NCBI GenBank assembly: GCA_965197375.1
Contig: CBDAMZ010000009.1
Coordinates: forward strand, 248,001 to 312,000
DNA length: 64,000 nt
Reading direction: 5' to 3'
Source: CBDAMZ01 sp965197375
GTDB taxonomy: Bacteria; Acidobacteriota; Vicinamibacteria; Vicinamibacterales; UBA8438
This document shows, piece by piece, positions 36,003 to 44,476 of this stretch (its first letter is position 1; each line of letters opens with the position of its first letter). The position numbers and the translations under genes were made by a program. The notes below the pieces were generated by a model. It was given only the letters and a program-made list of their open reading frames with translations. It searched no databases and was not told the origin of the DNA.

Positions 36003-37322
36003 TCAGTCCGCTTCACTCCCCGGCACCAGATTCCCAGCGATCCATACCGCTTCGATCGTGCGCGTGTTGCTAATGCGGTCGAGCGGGTTGTTCCCAAGGA
36101 CGACGAAGTCGGCCCACTTGCCCGGCGCTAGTGTGCCGAGCTCGTTGTCGACCTGCATGCACCGTGCGGCGTCACCAGTGGCCGACACGATCGCTTGCAT
36201 CGGCGTCAGGCCGGCCTCTACCATGAGGTCGAGTTCACCGTGCTCGAAGTAGCCCTGGAAGCGAGCAGCCGGGCCAGTGTCGGTGCCGAACGCGATCCTC
36301 ACGCCGTTGTCCACCAGTGTCTTGAGGTTGTGTTGCGCTACGCCGAGCGCCTGCTTGTATTTCTGCGCACTGCGGCTGTTTTTGATGCGTTCTTGATACT
36401 CGGGCGCCTCGAGTGCCTGCACGACGTCCGAGTTAGCCGCTCTTAAGAAGAACGGATCGTCAAACCACTTCGGTCGCTTCTCATATACAAAGGTCGACAC
36501 CTCGCGCATGAGTGTAGGGCAGATGCAGGTGTCGTTCTGGTTGAGCAGCTCGATCAACTCATCGTCAACCTCCGCATCGCGCACGCTGTGCGCAATGAGA
36601 TCGGCGCCGGCTTTGAGTAGATCCTTGGCATCGCCGAGGTAGTACAGGTGCGCCGCGAGCCGCAGGCCGCGCGCATGCGCCGTCTCAATGACCGCTTGAT
36701 ACACTTCGGGTGGCATCTTCTCGGCAGCACCCAGGTTGTCATCGACGCGAATCTTGACGAGGTCGGCGCCGCTGTCGGCGACCGCGAACACCTGCTCGAC
36801 CGCTTCCTCGGGAGTCCTGGCGTCCACGACCCGACCCGCGACGTAGAGCCTCGCGTGATCGAGGTCAAGCCCCTGGCGGTTGCGGACTGCCGTGCCGGCC
36901 GGCCCGTCACCGCCCAGGCTAAAGACGGTCGTCACACCGTAACGCGCGTAGAGCCCCAACTGGTACGTGACGTGCTCTTCCGTGTAGAACGCCGGGTTGG
37001 CCTTCAACCCGCGCACGTTGCTCACGTGCCCGTGGGCGTTGATCAGCCCGGGCATGATTGTCTTGCTCGTGGCGTCGAACAGCTCGGCATTGAGTGGCAC
37101 GCTGATCGTGTCGCTCGGTCCGACCGCCTCGATCCGCCCGTTGCGGACGATCATCGTGCCGTTTTCGATCACGTCGCCGTCGCCGGTGATCAACCGCGCG
37201 TTGGTAAAGACCATCAGCCCGGGCGTCGGTTCGACCAGTTCGGAGTGTGCGCCACAACAGGCGAGGATCGCGGCGGTCGCAGATAGGAAGATGGCTGTTG
37301 GCTGACGACGAACGCACTCCAT
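36003..37322 (-). CDS. Amidohydrolase-family protein, probable lipoprotein
   Basis: Metal-dependent amidohydrolase (439 aa) of the imidazolonepropionase/prolidase-like group. Metal ligands: HGH in MPGLINAHGHVSN, the likely carboxylated Lys in GADLVKIRVDDN, His in LAAHLYY and LIAHSVRD, and Asp in IAFGTDTG. The N-terminus (MECVRRQPTAIFLSATAAIL then ACCG) looks like an export signal with a possible lipobox Cys. The substrate is not predictable. The start at 37322 gives the signal peptide; the frame extends to 37385. Confidence 0.88.
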   Translation of the reverse strand: MECVRRQPTAIFLSATAAILACCGAHSELVEPTPGLMVFTNARLITGDGDVIENGTMIVRNGRIEAVGPSDTISVPLNAELFDATSKTIMPGLINAHGHVSNVRGLKANPAFYTEEHVTYQLGLYARYGVTTVFSLGGDGPAGTAVRNRQGLDLDHARLYVAGRVVDARTPEEAVEQVFAVADSGADLVKIRVDDNLGAAEKMPPEVYQAVIETAHARGLRLAAHLYYLGDAKDLLKAGADLIAHSVRDAEVDDELIELLNQNDTCICPTLMREVSTFVYEKRPKWFDDPFFLRAANSDVVQALEAPEYQERIKNSRSAQKYKQALGVAQHNLKTLVDNGVRIAFGTDTGPAARFQGYFEHGELDLMVEAGLTPMQAIVSATGDAARCMQVDNELGTLAPGKWADFVVLGNNPLDRISNTRTIEAVWIAGNLVPGSEAD

Positions 37323-37385
37323 GCTGCTTTCCAAGCAAGAAGGGCCTGTGGCAGGCCGGCACTTGGCTGTGAACTCCTGACGCAT

Positions 37386-40103
37386 TTACTGGCTTCCACT
37401 CAGCTGCATTTGCTCCAGCACGTCGCCGAGGCGCTGGATCTCCTCGCCATAGAGCGTCCAGTCGCCTTCGCGCTGGGCCCGCATGGCTCGCATGAAGTGG
37501 TCCTGTGCCTGTTGCGCCGAAGTGTCCAACTTCCCACTCGCTACCAACAAGGGTGACGGTGCCAGTGTCCCGGAAGCCACGCCGGCGACTAACATCGACG
37601 GGGACGGCGTGCCGAACCCGGCCGGCGACGCCCCGAAGAGGCGTTCGAGCGCCCCATTGAGCGTCTCCTCCATCACGATCCGGTTTTGGTAGGCGACGAT
37701 GACGCGCTTGAGCTCAGGAATGCGCCCACCGGAGGCGCGCAGATAAAGCGGCCGGATGTAGAGCAGGGCCTCCTCGATCGGGATGACGAGGAGCGTGCCC
37801 TGGATGACCTCAGACCCCTGTTGGTTCCACAAGGTGATCTGTGGCGAGATGTCTTGGTCCTGGTTGATGCGAGCGACCATCTGTGACGGCCCGAAGACGA
37901 CCTTCTGCTTGGGGAACTGGAAAACGAGCATCCTGCCGTAGTTGGCGCCGTCGCTACGGGCCACCATCCAGGCCGCGAGATTGTTCTTACCCCGTGGCGT
38001 GAACGGCAGCATCTGGATGAACTCTGCGTTCTCCTCACCTGGGAGCTTCATGATCGTGTAGTACGGCTCCATCTGCTCGCCGTCGATCACCGGAACTTCC
38101 CACTGGTCTTCCCCGTTATAGAAGACCAGGGGGTTGGTCATGTGGAACGTCGAGTACGTCGCGGTCTGCAGTGAGAAGATTCCCTCCGGGTAGCGAAGAT
38201 GGCTCCGCAGTGACGCGGGCATCGCCTCGAGCGGCCGCAGGAGGCCCGGAAAAATCTTCCCCAGCGTTACACCGAGCGGATCATCTGGCTCGGCGAGATA
38301 GAACGTCGTCGTACCGTCGTAGGCGTCGAGGACGATCTTCACCGCGTTTCGGATGTAGCTGATACCGGGGGCGGCCGGCGTTGAATACGGGTAATTGTCT
38401 GTCACCGTGTAGGCGTCGAAAATCCAGTAGAGTCGGCCGTCGGCGATCGCCAGATAGGGATCCAAGTCGTACTGAAGGAACGGCGCGATCGCCTCAACTC
38501 GCTCGGAGATGTTGCGGTGGTAGAGTATGCGGCTATCAGCGTTCAGCTGGCTGCTTACGAGGATTTCGTACGACCGGAAACGCAGGCTGAATAGTAGGCG
38601 CCGGAAGAGCCCTCCGATCTTGACGCCACCCATTCCGTCGTACCGCATCGAAACGTTGTCCTCGCCCTGGGGATAGTGAAATTCGTCGGTGTTGGTATTG
38701 ACGAGCACGAAGTCGTTCGACAGCTCCCCGAAGTAGATGCTCGGCTGGTCGACCACCAAATCGGTCTCCGAGCTCGGCGGGAGATCTTTGATGAAGAGGA
38801 CCGGGAGTCCCTCTTCGGTCACCTGGTTGACGGGGCCAAGCGCTACGCCGAACCCGTGCGTGTATTGCAGCCGCTCGTTGATCCAGGACCGGTTCGGCAG
38901 ATTGTCCGAGTTCAGCTCGCGACTCGAGACCATGGTCTGTCGATATTCGCCATCCACCACATAGCGATCATTGTCAACCGATGCGAACTCGTAATAGGTT
39001 CGGATTTCCTGGATCTGGCCGAATGTGTCGAGCAATGGCTGGTGATCCCAGAGCCGCACGTTATTGATCGTCTCAGCGTTGTTGGCGATATCGTCGAGCG
39101 TGAGGAGAGCGTCGCCCGACACCTGACGCTCTTCGACCTCGTCGAGATCGAACGCCAGCCGCGTGGCGGCGATGGTTCGAATGATGTAAGGCGTCTCCTT
39201 TTCCAGCTCGTTCGGCGTGACCACCAGCTGTTGTACGAGCATGGCCAGGCCGCCGCCGCCGATCCACACGACGAGATACCCTCCGATGCCGACCGCTGCT
39301 GGCCAGTTCGAGGACGAATAGGCCGCGAACACTGCCGTGCCTGCCCCGAGAACCGAGACGACCATGAGGACGCGGAGGAGCGGGATCCGAATGGCGACGT
39401 CGACATACGATGCCCCGTGGACGATGCCGGCCGGCGTTGTCAGCATGCGCGGCATGTCAAGATACGAACCCCACGCGACTAACACGAAGAGCACCGCGAC
39501 GAGCAGCAAGAGATGCTGCCGCGGCTGCTGATCCACTTTCAGCCCGTCTTTCGGATCGAGCGCGAGCCGGCCAGAGACGACGTACGCTGCCATCGATCCG
39601 ATCAGTGAGAGGACGACGACGGCGAGAATGGAGGACCGAACAAAATCGAGGAATGGCAACGTGAAAACGTAGAAGGCGACATCTCGCCCGAACAGCGCGT
39701 CGGTCTCCCCGAATGGTGTCGCGTGCAGGAACTGCAGAACGACGAGCCACTGGCCTGCGGCGATGGAACCGACGACGAACGCAAGCAGCACGGAGATGCC
39801 AGCTACTAGCCAGCTGAAGTGCCGGCGCTCGAGCACCAGCGGCTGCAGATCGCCGCCGCCCGGAAACACGGTGTAGGGGCGTTTAAACCCGCTCACCGCC
39901 AGTCGCAAGCTCCCGAACAAGACGAGGAGGGCAAACAGGAAACCGACGATGCCGACCAGGCCTTTGGTGGTCAGGCTTTTGAGAAACACGTTCTGATAAC
40001 CGGTTTCCCCGAACCAGAGCCATTCCGTGTACAGCGAGGTCAGCGCGGGCAGCGTCATCAACAGCAGGAGGGCGATCGCCGCGAACACGAGTCTGGTGGG
40101 CAT
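37386..40103 (-). CDS. UPF0182 family large membrane protein
   Basis: 905-aa member of the uncharacterised UPF0182 (COG1615) family. About seven membrane helices in the first 300 residues (FAAIALLLLMTLPALTSLYT, TEWLWFGETGYQNVF), then a large extracytoplasmic domain including the family hallmarks WINERLQYTHGFG and PYLAIADGRLYWIFDAYT, and a shorter C-terminal region. Normal family length is about 900-1000 aa. It ends 64 nt before the amidohydrolase start; no function is established. Confidence 0.92.
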   Translation of the reverse strand: MPTRLVFAAIALLLLMTLPALTSLYTEWLWFGETGYQNVFLKSLTTKGLVGIVGFLFALLVLFGSLRLAVSGFKRPYTVFPGGGDLQPLVLERRHFSWLVAGISVLLAFVVGSIAAGQWLVVLQFLHATPFGETDALFGRDVAFYVFTLPFLDFVRSSILAVVVLSLIGSMAAYVVSGRLALDPKDGLKVDQQPRQHLLLLVAVLFVLVAWGSYLDMPRMLTTPAGIVHGASYVDVAIRIPLLRVLMVVSVLGAGTAVFAAYSSSNWPAAVGIGGYLVVWIGGGGLAMLVQQLVVTPNELEKETPYIIRTIAATRLAFDLDEVEERQVSGDALLTLDDIANNAETINNVRLWDHQPLLDTFGQIQEIRTYYEFASVDNDRYVVDGEYRQTMVSSRELNSDNLPNRSWINERLQYTHGFGVALGPVNQVTEEGLPVLFIKDLPPSSETDLVVDQPSIYFGELSNDFVLVNTNTDEFHYPQGEDNVSMRYDGMGGVKIGGLFRRLLFSLRFRSYEILVSSQLNADSRILYHRNISERVEAIAPFLQYDLDPYLAIADGRLYWIFDAYTVTDNYPYSTPAAPGISYIRNAVKIVLDAYDGTTTFYLAEPDDPLGVTLGKIFPGLLRPLEAMPASLRSHLRYPEGIFSLQTATYSTFHMTNPLVFYNGEDQWEVPVIDGEQMEPYYTIMKLPGEENAEFIQMLPFTPRGKNNLAAWMVARSDGANYGRMLVFQFPKQKVVFGPSQMVARINQDQDISPQITLWNQQGSEVIQGTLLVIPIEEALLYIRPLYLRASGGRIPELKRVIVAYQNRIVMEETLNGALERLFGASPAGFGTPSPSMLVAGVASGTLAPSPLLVASGKLDTSAQQAQDHFMRAMRAQREGDWTLYGEEIQRLGDVLEQMQLSGSQ

Positions 40104-40324
40104 CAGGCGCCTCGTTTCTCAAGGGGCGGGTGGGCGGCCGACCCCCCGCCGATAACTCGGACTGTGCTACTAGAAGATTATGTGAACCGGCCGCTCCGCA
40201 CAACCTTGTGGCCCCCTCCGGCCACGAACGGGCTAGGCGCTGCATTTTACAGCCGGCCGGAGATTCCACGGAAATGGTGGGGACGAAAACTGGCATCTCG
40301 TGATAGCTTTCGGCCTTACTCCCT
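40104..40324. other. Divergent intergenic region, UPF0182 / GH99-like
   Basis: 221 bp between divergent genes. It must hold both promoters. I see only weak candidates: CATAAT on the minus strand near 40177-40182, and TAGCTT on the plus strand near 40303-40308. No gene is visible. Confidence 0.3.
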
Positions 40325-41701
40325 ATGGCATTTACGCGGCGCGCGTTACTCCGAACGTGCATTGCCTCGACTGGTACTCGTCTCTGGGCCCAGTCGGGTG
40401 CGGAGATCGCGGACGAGCTCGCCGCTTTCCCCGGGACTACCGATCCTGTCGGTGTGTGGCACCAGCGACTGTCGGAGGCGGCCGCCCGGCACGCCTGGAT
40501 GCCGACCGCGGCGTGGGGTGTCCCGCGGACCGATGCAGTGCCATGGGCAGAACTGGGCCAGCTACTCCGGAGCCGATACCGTGACCTCCGGCGCCACTTC
40601 GTCTTCGAGTACTACCCATGGTATGACGGCGATTCGTTCTGGCACTGGGACCAATGGGGCCGCCGGCCGCCGGCGGACATTGCCGCCAACAGCATGCCGC
40701 TCCTGGGAGCCTACGACTCCCGCTCGGCGGCGGTCATTGAGCAACACGCCCAGTGGATGGCGGAGGCTGGCGTCGGCACCATCAATCTAAGCTGGTGGGG
40801 GATCGGGAGTTTTAGTGACCGTGCCGTGTCGCTCGTCATGGACGTAATGCATGCGCACGACATTCACGTTGCCTTTCACCTGGAGCCGTACGGGCCTGAT
40901 CGCGTCGATCGTTTGGCGGCTGACGTGTCGTACCTGCTGACGAAATATGGGGAGAGGCGCCGCTGGGACTGCTTTTTCTTTCACGAGCGCGCCGACGGCT
41001 CGCAAGGACCGGTATTCAAGGTATTCCGGACGACGCTTCCTCAACAAATCGAAGATTGCCACGGTGTCATGCGCCGAGTGCCCGACTACGTTCCACCCAG
41101 CACCTGGTTGCGCGCTACGGATCACGTGCGCGCCGCAGTCGACGGCACGTTTGACCACCTGACGTTGCTGTCAGACACATGGGATGCCGCGTGCGTGCGT
41201 GCGGCCGGCTTCGATGGGATCGCGATTTATGATCCGGTAATCGAGCGAGAAGAGTGGCTTGGACACGCGCTTGCCGCCACACGACTTGGGATGCCGTTCT
41301 CGTTCAGTGTTAACCCGGGTCTGGACGAGATCGGTCGACGAGGGTTACCTGCCGATTCCTGCGATAGGCCGAGGCCGTTTCTACCGCATATGCCAGGCCT
41401 CAGCTGGTCAACGGCAGCGGGTCGCGAGCAAGCACGACGACTCAGTGAGCAGCGGATTGCCGAAACCTTGGAATGGACTCTCTTACTTCAGACCCACCCG
41501 TGGCTCGGCAATGTGGATCAGGGATTCTTTCTCGTTTACGTTACGTCTTTCAACGAGTGGCACGAGGGGACTCAGTTCGAGCCGATGAAGGCAGAGGCCG
41601 AACTGATCCCGGAAGAGCGAATCTACGGTTATCGCAATCCAAGCGACGGGGGTTACCGTCTCCATCGCCTCGCGAATCTGCTGCGACGGTTGCTAGCCTA
41701 G
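40325..41701 (+). CDS. Glycoside hydrolase family 99-like exported protein
   Basis: 458-aa protein resembling GH99 endo-alpha-mannosidases. FVFEYYPWYDGDSFWHWDQW near residue 95, WMAEAGVGTINLSWWG, HIHVAFHLEPYGPDR, and FNEWHEGTQFEPMK near residue 408, where the two Glu correspond to the acidic pair that is catalytic in characterised GH99 enzymes. The N-terminus has a twin-arginine-like segment (FTRRALLRT) before a short hydrophobic stretch ending AQS, consistent with export. The substrate is probably an alpha-mannan-type glycan (family knowledge). No other carbohydrate genes are adjacent. Confidence 0.82.
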   Translation: MAFTRRALLRTCIASTGTRLWAQSGAEIADELAAFPGTTDPVGVWHQRLSEAAARHAWMPTAAWGVPRTDAVPWAELGQLLRSRYRDLRRHFVFEYYPWYDGDSFWHWDQWGRRPPADIAANSMPLLGAYDSRSAAVIEQHAQWMAEAGVGTINLSWWGIGSFSDRAVSLVMDVMHAHDIHVAFHLEPYGPDRVDRLAADVSYLLTKYGERRRWDCFFFHERADGSQGPVFKVFRTTLPQQIEDCHGVMRRVPDYVPPSTWLRATDHVRAAVDGTFDHLTLLSDTWDAACVRAAGFDGIAIYDPVIEREEWLGHALAATRLGMPFSFSVNPGLDEIGRRGLPADSCDRPRPFLPHMPGLSWSTAAGREQARRLSEQRIAETLEWTLLLQTHPWLGNVDQGFFLVYVTSFNEWHEGTQFEPMKAEAELIPEERIYGYRNPSDGGYRLHRLANLLRRLLA

Positions 41702-41721
41702 CCTTTGTCGTGGGCTGAGAG

Positions 41722-42291
41722 TCACCCGCCGAAGCCGTAAGCGATCCCCGTTAGCATGCGGGTCTGCCCGAAGGCCTCGGGAGCGAACACTCGCCGATAG
41801 TCGAACGCGACGCGTAAGACAAACCGCCGGCCCGCGGTGTCGCCCAGCGGAACGTCGACGCCACCACCTACTTGGAACGACGGGTGGGTTTCGTCGAAGG
41901 TGGCGGTGCTCGCGAACGGGAAGTCGGACGTCACCAGCAGGTCGATACGCGAGCCGCCGAACAGCCCTTGTGCGAACGGGCGGAGTCGCCCCGTGGAGAG
42001 AAAGACTTTCGACCCGACCATAAGCTGGTGGAAGTCTGCATCGGCGTGGAGCAGGCCGAGCGCCTGGCGGTGAGAATTGCTGCCCCCCTCCATGGTAATT
42101 GCGAGTTGGGGATTGACGTACCACGAAAGTCCGAAGAGCCAGCCCGGGCCGTAACCATCGATGACGTCCGAACCATCGAGGAAAGTGTAACCGCCAGAGA
42201 CTTCGAACTTCCCAATGGTTTGGTCCTGGGCCGAGCCGGTCACCGGCAGCGCAATCAGCGTTAGGGCGAGGAATACCCAGAGACGTGGCAC
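41722..42291 (-). CDS. Outer-membrane beta-barrel protein
   Basis: 189-aa protein with a clear signal peptide (MPRLWVFLALTLIALPVTGS, then AQ) and alternating amphipathic strands (KFEVSGGYTFLDG, LFGLSWYVNPQLAITMEGGS, FFQVGGGVDVPLG-like) ending in an aromatic/hydrophobic strand (MLTGIAYGFGG). It fits a small eight-stranded OmpA/OmpX-like barrel of unknown role. GTG start, 9 nt after a predicted -10. It converges with the GH99-like gene (20-nt gap). Confidence 0.8.
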   Translation of the reverse strand: MPRLWVFLALTLIALPVTGSAQDQTIGKFEVSGGYTFLDGSDVIDGYGPGWLFGLSWYVNPQLAITMEGGSNSHRQALGLLHADADFHQLMVGSKVFLSTGRLRPFAQGLFGGSRIDLLVTSDFPFASTATFDETHPSFQVGGGVDVPLGDTAGRRFVLRVAFDYRRVFAPEAFGQTRMLTGIAYGFGG

Positions 42292-42300
42292 GCAACGTTT

Positions 42301-42329
42301 AGCATAGTGGCACTGCCCGTTCCCCTCAA
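42301..42329 (-). promoter_or_regulatory. Promoter of the beta-barrel gene
   Basis: Minus strand TTGAGG (42329-42324), a 17-nt spacer, TATGCT (42306-42301). The -35 and -10 are each 4/6. The GTG at 42291 is 9 nt after the -10, so the leader is about 2-3 nt. Confidence 0.45.
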
Positions 42330-42385
42330 GTCAATCCGGCTTAACATATGGCACCGACTTTGACCTCTGGAGTGGAGGAAACGCC

Positions 42386-42850
42386 GTGGCACTTAACGTT
42401 GGCGATGCCGCACCTGACTTTGAACTTGCGAGCCACCGCGGGGGTCAGGTGACGCTCTCGAATTTTCGCGGGAAGAAGCAGGTGGTCATTGCTTTCCACC
42501 CGCTCGCCTGGACGCCAGTCTGTGCGAACCAGATGAAGAGCTACGAAGCCGAGCAGGACTGGTTCCATCAGCACGATACTCACGTGCTAGGCATCAGTGT
42601 CGACGCAGTGCCGTCCAAGGTCGAGTGGGGAAAGAGCCTTGGCGGAATTTCTTTCGACCTGCTAAGCGATTTTCATCCACACGGGGCGGTGGCCGAGGTC
42701 TACGATGTTGCACGCGAGGGTGGAATCTCGGAGCGTGCCATTTTCGTGGTCAACAAGAGCGGCAAGATCACATTCGCGAAGGTCTACGACATACCCGCGC
42801 TTCCCGACAACACCGAGGTGCGCCGGGCGATTGAGCGACAGCAGGACTGA
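42386..42850 (+). CDS. Peroxiredoxin (AhpC/TSA family)
   Basis: Thiol peroxidase (154 aa). Peroxidatic Cys in FHPLAWTPVCANQM (about residue 50), with the nearby Thr and Trp typical of the family. Then LGISVDAVPSKVEW, FDLLSDFHPHGAVAEVYDVA and RAIFVVNKSGKITFAKVYDI. No second conserved Cys is visible, so it may act as a 1-Cys or BCP-like enzyme that needs an external thiol reductant. GTG start with GGAGG 6-8 nt upstream. It opens a redox gene block. Confidence 0.92.
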   Translation: MALNVGDAAPDFELASHRGGQVTLSNFRGKKQVVIAFHPLAWTPVCANQMKSYEAEQDWFHQHDTHVLGISVDAVPSKVEWGKSLGGISFDLLSDFHPHGAVAEVYDVAREGGISERAIFVVNKSGKITFAKVYDIPALPDNTEVRRAIERQQD

Positions 42851-42869
42851 CACGTGACATCCCGACTCG

Positions 42870-43859
42870 CTACCACTCCTCCATCTCGTATTTGATGTGA
42901 TTCCGGTTAGCTGTTTCTTCGATGTCGGCCATTGACCAAGGGTTGCCGCATGTGAGGATCACCGTCTTGGTGGGATCGAGCCGCTCGCGAAGAGCGGTCC
43001 TCGACACGTGCTTGGGTAGCTCGGGCTTCGGCGTCCGCTTCATTCCCGCTTCGGCACGCGCGAGGTCGCTCTTGCCTGCTTTCGCCGCGGCCAGCACCTC
43101 TTCTTCCTTCATCGGCAGGTCGAACATGTGACGCAGCACGTTGTTTGCGCGGCCAATGCCCATCCCGTTGTCGTCGACGTCACGTTGGGTCGGTCGGCTG
43201 ACGGTCGGCACGTAGACGAAGTCGAGCTTCCCCGAGCGCTCCATGTCGAGTAAGTCCTGGTGGTACGCGAGCTCTTCGTACGTGCGGTTAGTATGGAGAA
43301 GCGTGTACTTGCGGCCATCACCACGTGAGTTGGCCGCCTCGTGATGGAGTTGTTTGGCCATGGCGATGAACGGTGCGAGGCCGGTCCCGGTCCCCACCAT
43401 TAAGATGTTTTCGCAGTTGGCCGTCCGTTGGTCGAGCGTAAAGCTGCCGGTAATTCGGTCGAAGTACGTGACTTCGTTGGTGGCATCAGGATCTAGGTTC
43501 ATGAACACGGAGCTCAGTCGACCAAACTCCCCCTTCTTGATCACCTCCAGCACCACGTAGAACTCAAGGTACCCGTGCTCCTCTTGCTCCCAGGGCGCCG
43601 ATGCGATCGAATAAGAGTGGGCGACCGGACCGACTTTCTGCTGGCCAGTGTCGTCCAGGGTAGGTTCGTAAACCGGCACTCCGTCGTCTCCGACACCCAT
43701 CTTCTTTGTCAACTTGCAATCATCGCGGCGTAAGGCGATGTACTGGCCCGCCTTCGAGGGCGGAAAAGCACAGCCGTCCGCCGGCATGAGTCGAAAGATC
43801 GTGAGGATCGACGAAAGGTCTCTCTTATACGAAACCGTGGCAACTTTGCGGCCTGCCAT
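42870..43859 (-). CDS. Ferredoxin--NADP(+) reductase family protein
   Basis: FAD/NAD(P)-binding oxidoreductase (329 aa). FAD motif HSYSIAS with an N-terminal beta-barrel (AGQYIALRRDD), NADP-binding GTGTGLAPFIAMAKQ, and the C-terminal conserved CGNPWSMADIEETA. A lysine-rich insertion lies around residues 245-285. It matches the bacterial FNR subgroup that reduces ferredoxin or supplies NADPH electrons. AAAGGG lies 6 nt before the ATG. Convergent with the peroxiredoxin gene. Confidence 0.9.
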   Translation of the reverse strand: MAGRKVATVSYKRDLSSILTIFRLMPADGCAFPPSKAGQYIALRRDDCKLTKKMGVGDDGVPVYEPTLDDTGQQKVGPVAHSYSIASAPWEQEEHGYLEFYVVLEVIKKGEFGRLSSVFMNLDPDATNEVTYFDRITGSFTLDQRTANCENILMVGTGTGLAPFIAMAKQLHHEAANSRGDGRKYTLLHTNRTYEELAYHQDLLDMERSGKLDFVYVPTVSRPTQRDVDDNGMGIGRANNVLRHMFDLPMKEEEVLAAAKAGKSDLARAEAGMKRTPKPELPKHVSRTALRERLDPTKTVILTCGNPWSMADIEETANRNHIKYEMEEW

Positions 43860-44009
43860 TTAGTGCCCTTTCACTAGGTGATCGCTCTGGGCCTCTACTA
43901 GACTGTTTAGCCGACAAGGATCGTGTACGCGCGGAGCAGCTGTCAAATCGGCGACCGATGGACAAAACGAGGGTTGTTGCTGTAGATCAAAGGACACCAT
44001 CCCACCACG

Positions 44010-44438
44010 ATGACCAGAAAGTATCGCCAGCGGGGGTATCAGGATGACGGACCCGAGCGCGACCGCGCGCCAAAGGTGGATGAGAAGCGCGAGCGCGGTC
44101 CGCGACAGGGATACGGTCCGCGAGAGTCCCGGAAGGTCAACATGCCGGGCTTCCGCGAGGTGCTCAAGTGTGCCCGCTGCGGGGCCCCCATCTCCGCACT
44201 GATCACCAGCGACAGCCAATGCCCGAAGTGTGCGAGCGATCTCCACAGCTGTGCGCAGTGTGCATGGTTCGATTCGGGTAGCCGGTTTGAGTGTAGCCAG
44301 GCAGTGCCTGCTCGTGTCTCGCCGAAGGACGGACGCAACAACTGTACCTACTTCGAAGGACGTGTTACCGTCGAACGCGAGACCCACTCCACGGGCCCTC
44401 GGAATGTACGCCAGGCGTTCGACGACCTGTTCAAGTGA
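44010..44438 (+). CDS. Conserved zinc-ribbon hypothetical protein
   Basis: 142-aa protein with a charged, disordered N-terminus (about 1-45) and a Cys-rich core: CARCGAP, CPKCASDLHSCAQCAWFD, then C and C in FECSQAVPAR and NNCTYFEG. The two CxxC pairs form a predicted zinc ribbon and additional Cys follow. No function is known. It is directly upstream of the seleno-PDO, and an in-frame GTG for that gene overlaps its stop (GTGA). Confidence 0.8.
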   Translation: MTRKYRQRGYQDDGPERDRAPKVDEKRERGPRQGYGPRESRKVNMPGFREVLKCARCGAPISALITSDSQCPKCASDLHSCAQCAWFDSGSRFECSQAVPARVSPKDGRNNCTYFEGRVTVERETHSTGPRNVRQAFDDLFK

Positions 44439-44440
44439 AA

Positions 44441-44470
44441 CAGACAGGAGACCGCCTCTTTTGCCATAAT
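44441..44470 (+). promoter_or_regulatory. Promoter of the predicted selenoprotein gene
   Basis: CAGACA (44441-44446; four matches to TTGACA), an 18-nt spacer, and TGCCATAAT (44462-44470; extended -10, 5/6). The GTG at 44477 is 6 nt after the -10, so the mRNA would be leaderless. Confidence 0.5.
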
Positions 44471-44476
44471 TCCCTC

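Noticed and set aside
38676..39482. 268-codon plus-strand open frame
   Set aside because: Antisense to the UPF0182 gene; no domain.
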